A stretch of 13,773 bases of DNA from Magnetococcales bacterium (GTDB taxonomy: Bacteria > Pseudomonadota > Magnetococcia > Magnetococcales > Magnetaquicoccaceae), in assembly GCA_015229095.1 (NCBI GenBank), contig JADGCE010000052.1, positions 1 through 13,773 of the forward strand. The letters are read 5' to 3'. The notes below the pieces were generated by a model, which had not been told where the DNA came from, did no database searches, and saw only the letters and a program-made list of their open reading frames with translations. Both the position numbers and the translations under genes were made by a program. Shown in pieces: positions 13,274 to 13,773 of this stretch. Numbering within the stretch: position 1 is the stretch's first letter; each line of letters begins with the position of its first letter.

Positions 13274-13651
13274 CTAGTGGACCCGATGCAGTTGCTCGCT
13301 CTCCATCACGCCGACCAGCGGGCCCCACTGTTCCCGGAGCTCCAGGGCTGTTGCGTCGAGCTGTTCCACGGGAATGCCCAAATACCGCGACATGACGGCG
13401 GTTTCCCAGTAGGGCTCCCCCTCGTCGCTGTAGCCGGTCGGGGGGGGGTAGGGGCCAAAGGTCTCCTCCATGGCAAGGCGCATGGCGCGGCGTATTTCGG
13501 CATGATCGCTGAGGGCCAGGGCGGCCCAGGCGCTATCAAACTCCGGGTGTTCGGGCCCATCTCCAACAATCTGCAGGGCCGCATTCAGTGGGTGCCCCGT
13601 GTCGGATGACAGGAGGCTGGCCGGTCGGTCAAAGCGGTTAGTGATGTTCAT
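13274..13651 (-). CDS. Hypothetical protein of 125 residues
   Basis: The frame runs from ATG 13651 with GGGAG 12 bases upstream, a somewhat long spacing, to TAG at 13274. The product is acidic with no signal peptide or membrane segment. It reads like a soluble helical protein (LNAALQIVG, DSAWAALALSDHAEIRRAMRLAMEETFG, YLGIPVEQLDATALELREQWGPLVGVM). A Pro stretch (YPPPTGY) is encoded by a run of nine C on the coding strand (13448-13440). I do not recognise a family. It shares a divergent control region with the gene beginning at 13753. Confidence 0.65.
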   Translation of the reverse strand: MNITNRFDRPASLLSSDTGHPLNAALQIVGDGPEHPEFDSAWAALALSDHAEIRRAMRLAMEETFGPYPPPTGYSDEGEPYWETAVMSRYLGIPVEQLDATALELREQWGPLVGVMESEQLHRVH

Positions 13652-13692
13652 TGTGCGCGGACACTCCCAGGGTGCAAGAGAATTTTTTGTAA

Positions 13693-13721
13693 TATACTTT
13701 GCAAGATGTGTGCAAAAGTAT
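13693..13721. promoter_or_regulatory. Divergent promoter region with a long inverted repeat (operator candidate)
   Basis: ATACTTTGCA (13694-13703) and TGCAAAAGTAT (13711-13721) form an inverted repeat with one extra base and a 7-base spacer. It overlaps a plus-strand -10-like TATACT (13693-13698). A minus-strand TATATT lies close by (13696-13691). AT-rich sequence (13681-13700) stands out from the GC-rich surroundings. This layout suits an operator for a regulator controlling one or both flanking genes. Confidence 0.5.
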
Positions 13722-13752
13722 GGGTCGACTCGTTACGGTAGCGGGAGGAAGG

Positions 13753-13773
13753 ATGTCTATTTTTGATGTGGCG
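13753..13773 (+). CDS. Start of an unknown gene truncated by the right window edge
   Basis: ATG 13753 is preceded directly by GGGAGGAAGG, a strong purine-rich ribosome site, although the spacing is very short. Seven codons (MSIFDVA) are visible before the edge. It lies about 55 bases after the putative TATACT. The product cannot be named. Confidence 0.5.

Noticed and set aside
12345..13328. Long minus-strand frames opposite the Pro/Cys-rich membrane protein
   Set aside because: The plus strand has a clear start, a membrane helix and a structured Cys domain; the opposite frames are Gly/Arg/Pro-rich shadows.

Overview
This is a GC-rich stretch of chromosome from a Gram-negative bacterium, most likely a proteobacterium. 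Supporting signs are an outer-membrane porin-like protein, a periplasmic FKBP isomerase with a signal peptide, a PilC-type type IV pilus protein, a SiaC/SiaB partner-switch pair, RimK and a long RelA/SpoT homologue. I cannot fix the lineage from sequence alone; a magnetococcus-like bacterium is possible but is a guess. I see no rRNA, tRNA, insertion sequence, integrase or CRISPR array.

Layout. 1-2914 is on the minus strand: siaC, siaB, a TorF-family porin, a strong intrinsic terminator, then a PotD-type polyamine-binding protein that runs off the left edge. Plus-strand genes follow: pilC (3141-4343), a Mip/FkpA-like peptidyl-prolyl isomerase (4467-5180) and a DedA-family membrane protein (5276-5851). 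From 8056 down to 5867 a compact minus-strand cluster encodes a Pro/Ala-rich small protein, an ABC/RecF-like ATPase and a DUF4276 TOPRIM-like protein that starts with TTG inside the ATPase stop region. This has the architecture of OLD/PARIS/AbiL-like two-component systems. A plus-strand bacteriohemerythrin (8260-8727) follows, with one unusual ligand substitution.

From 12134 down to 8769 is an overlapping minus-strand operon of an RSH-type (p)ppGpp enzyme, a RimB-type retropepsin-like protease and RimK. The RSH protein keeps its hydrolase HD residues and its TGS, zinc-finger-like and ACT regions, but its synthetase motifs are eroded. The operon therefore joins a probable hydrolase-only stringent factor to the enzymes that add and trim C-terminal glutamates on ribosomal protein S6. 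At the right end are a membrane-anchored Pro-rich protein with six C-terminal cysteines (plus), an unrecognised 125-residue protein (minus), and the first seven codons of a plus-strand gene behind a divergent promoter region with a long inverted repeat.

The two places most worth following up are the ATPase/DUF4276 cluster as a possible defence system and the RSH-RimB-RimK operon as a possible link between alarmone turnover and ribosome modification. Genes are tightly packed: no gene-free stretch is longer than about 230 bases.
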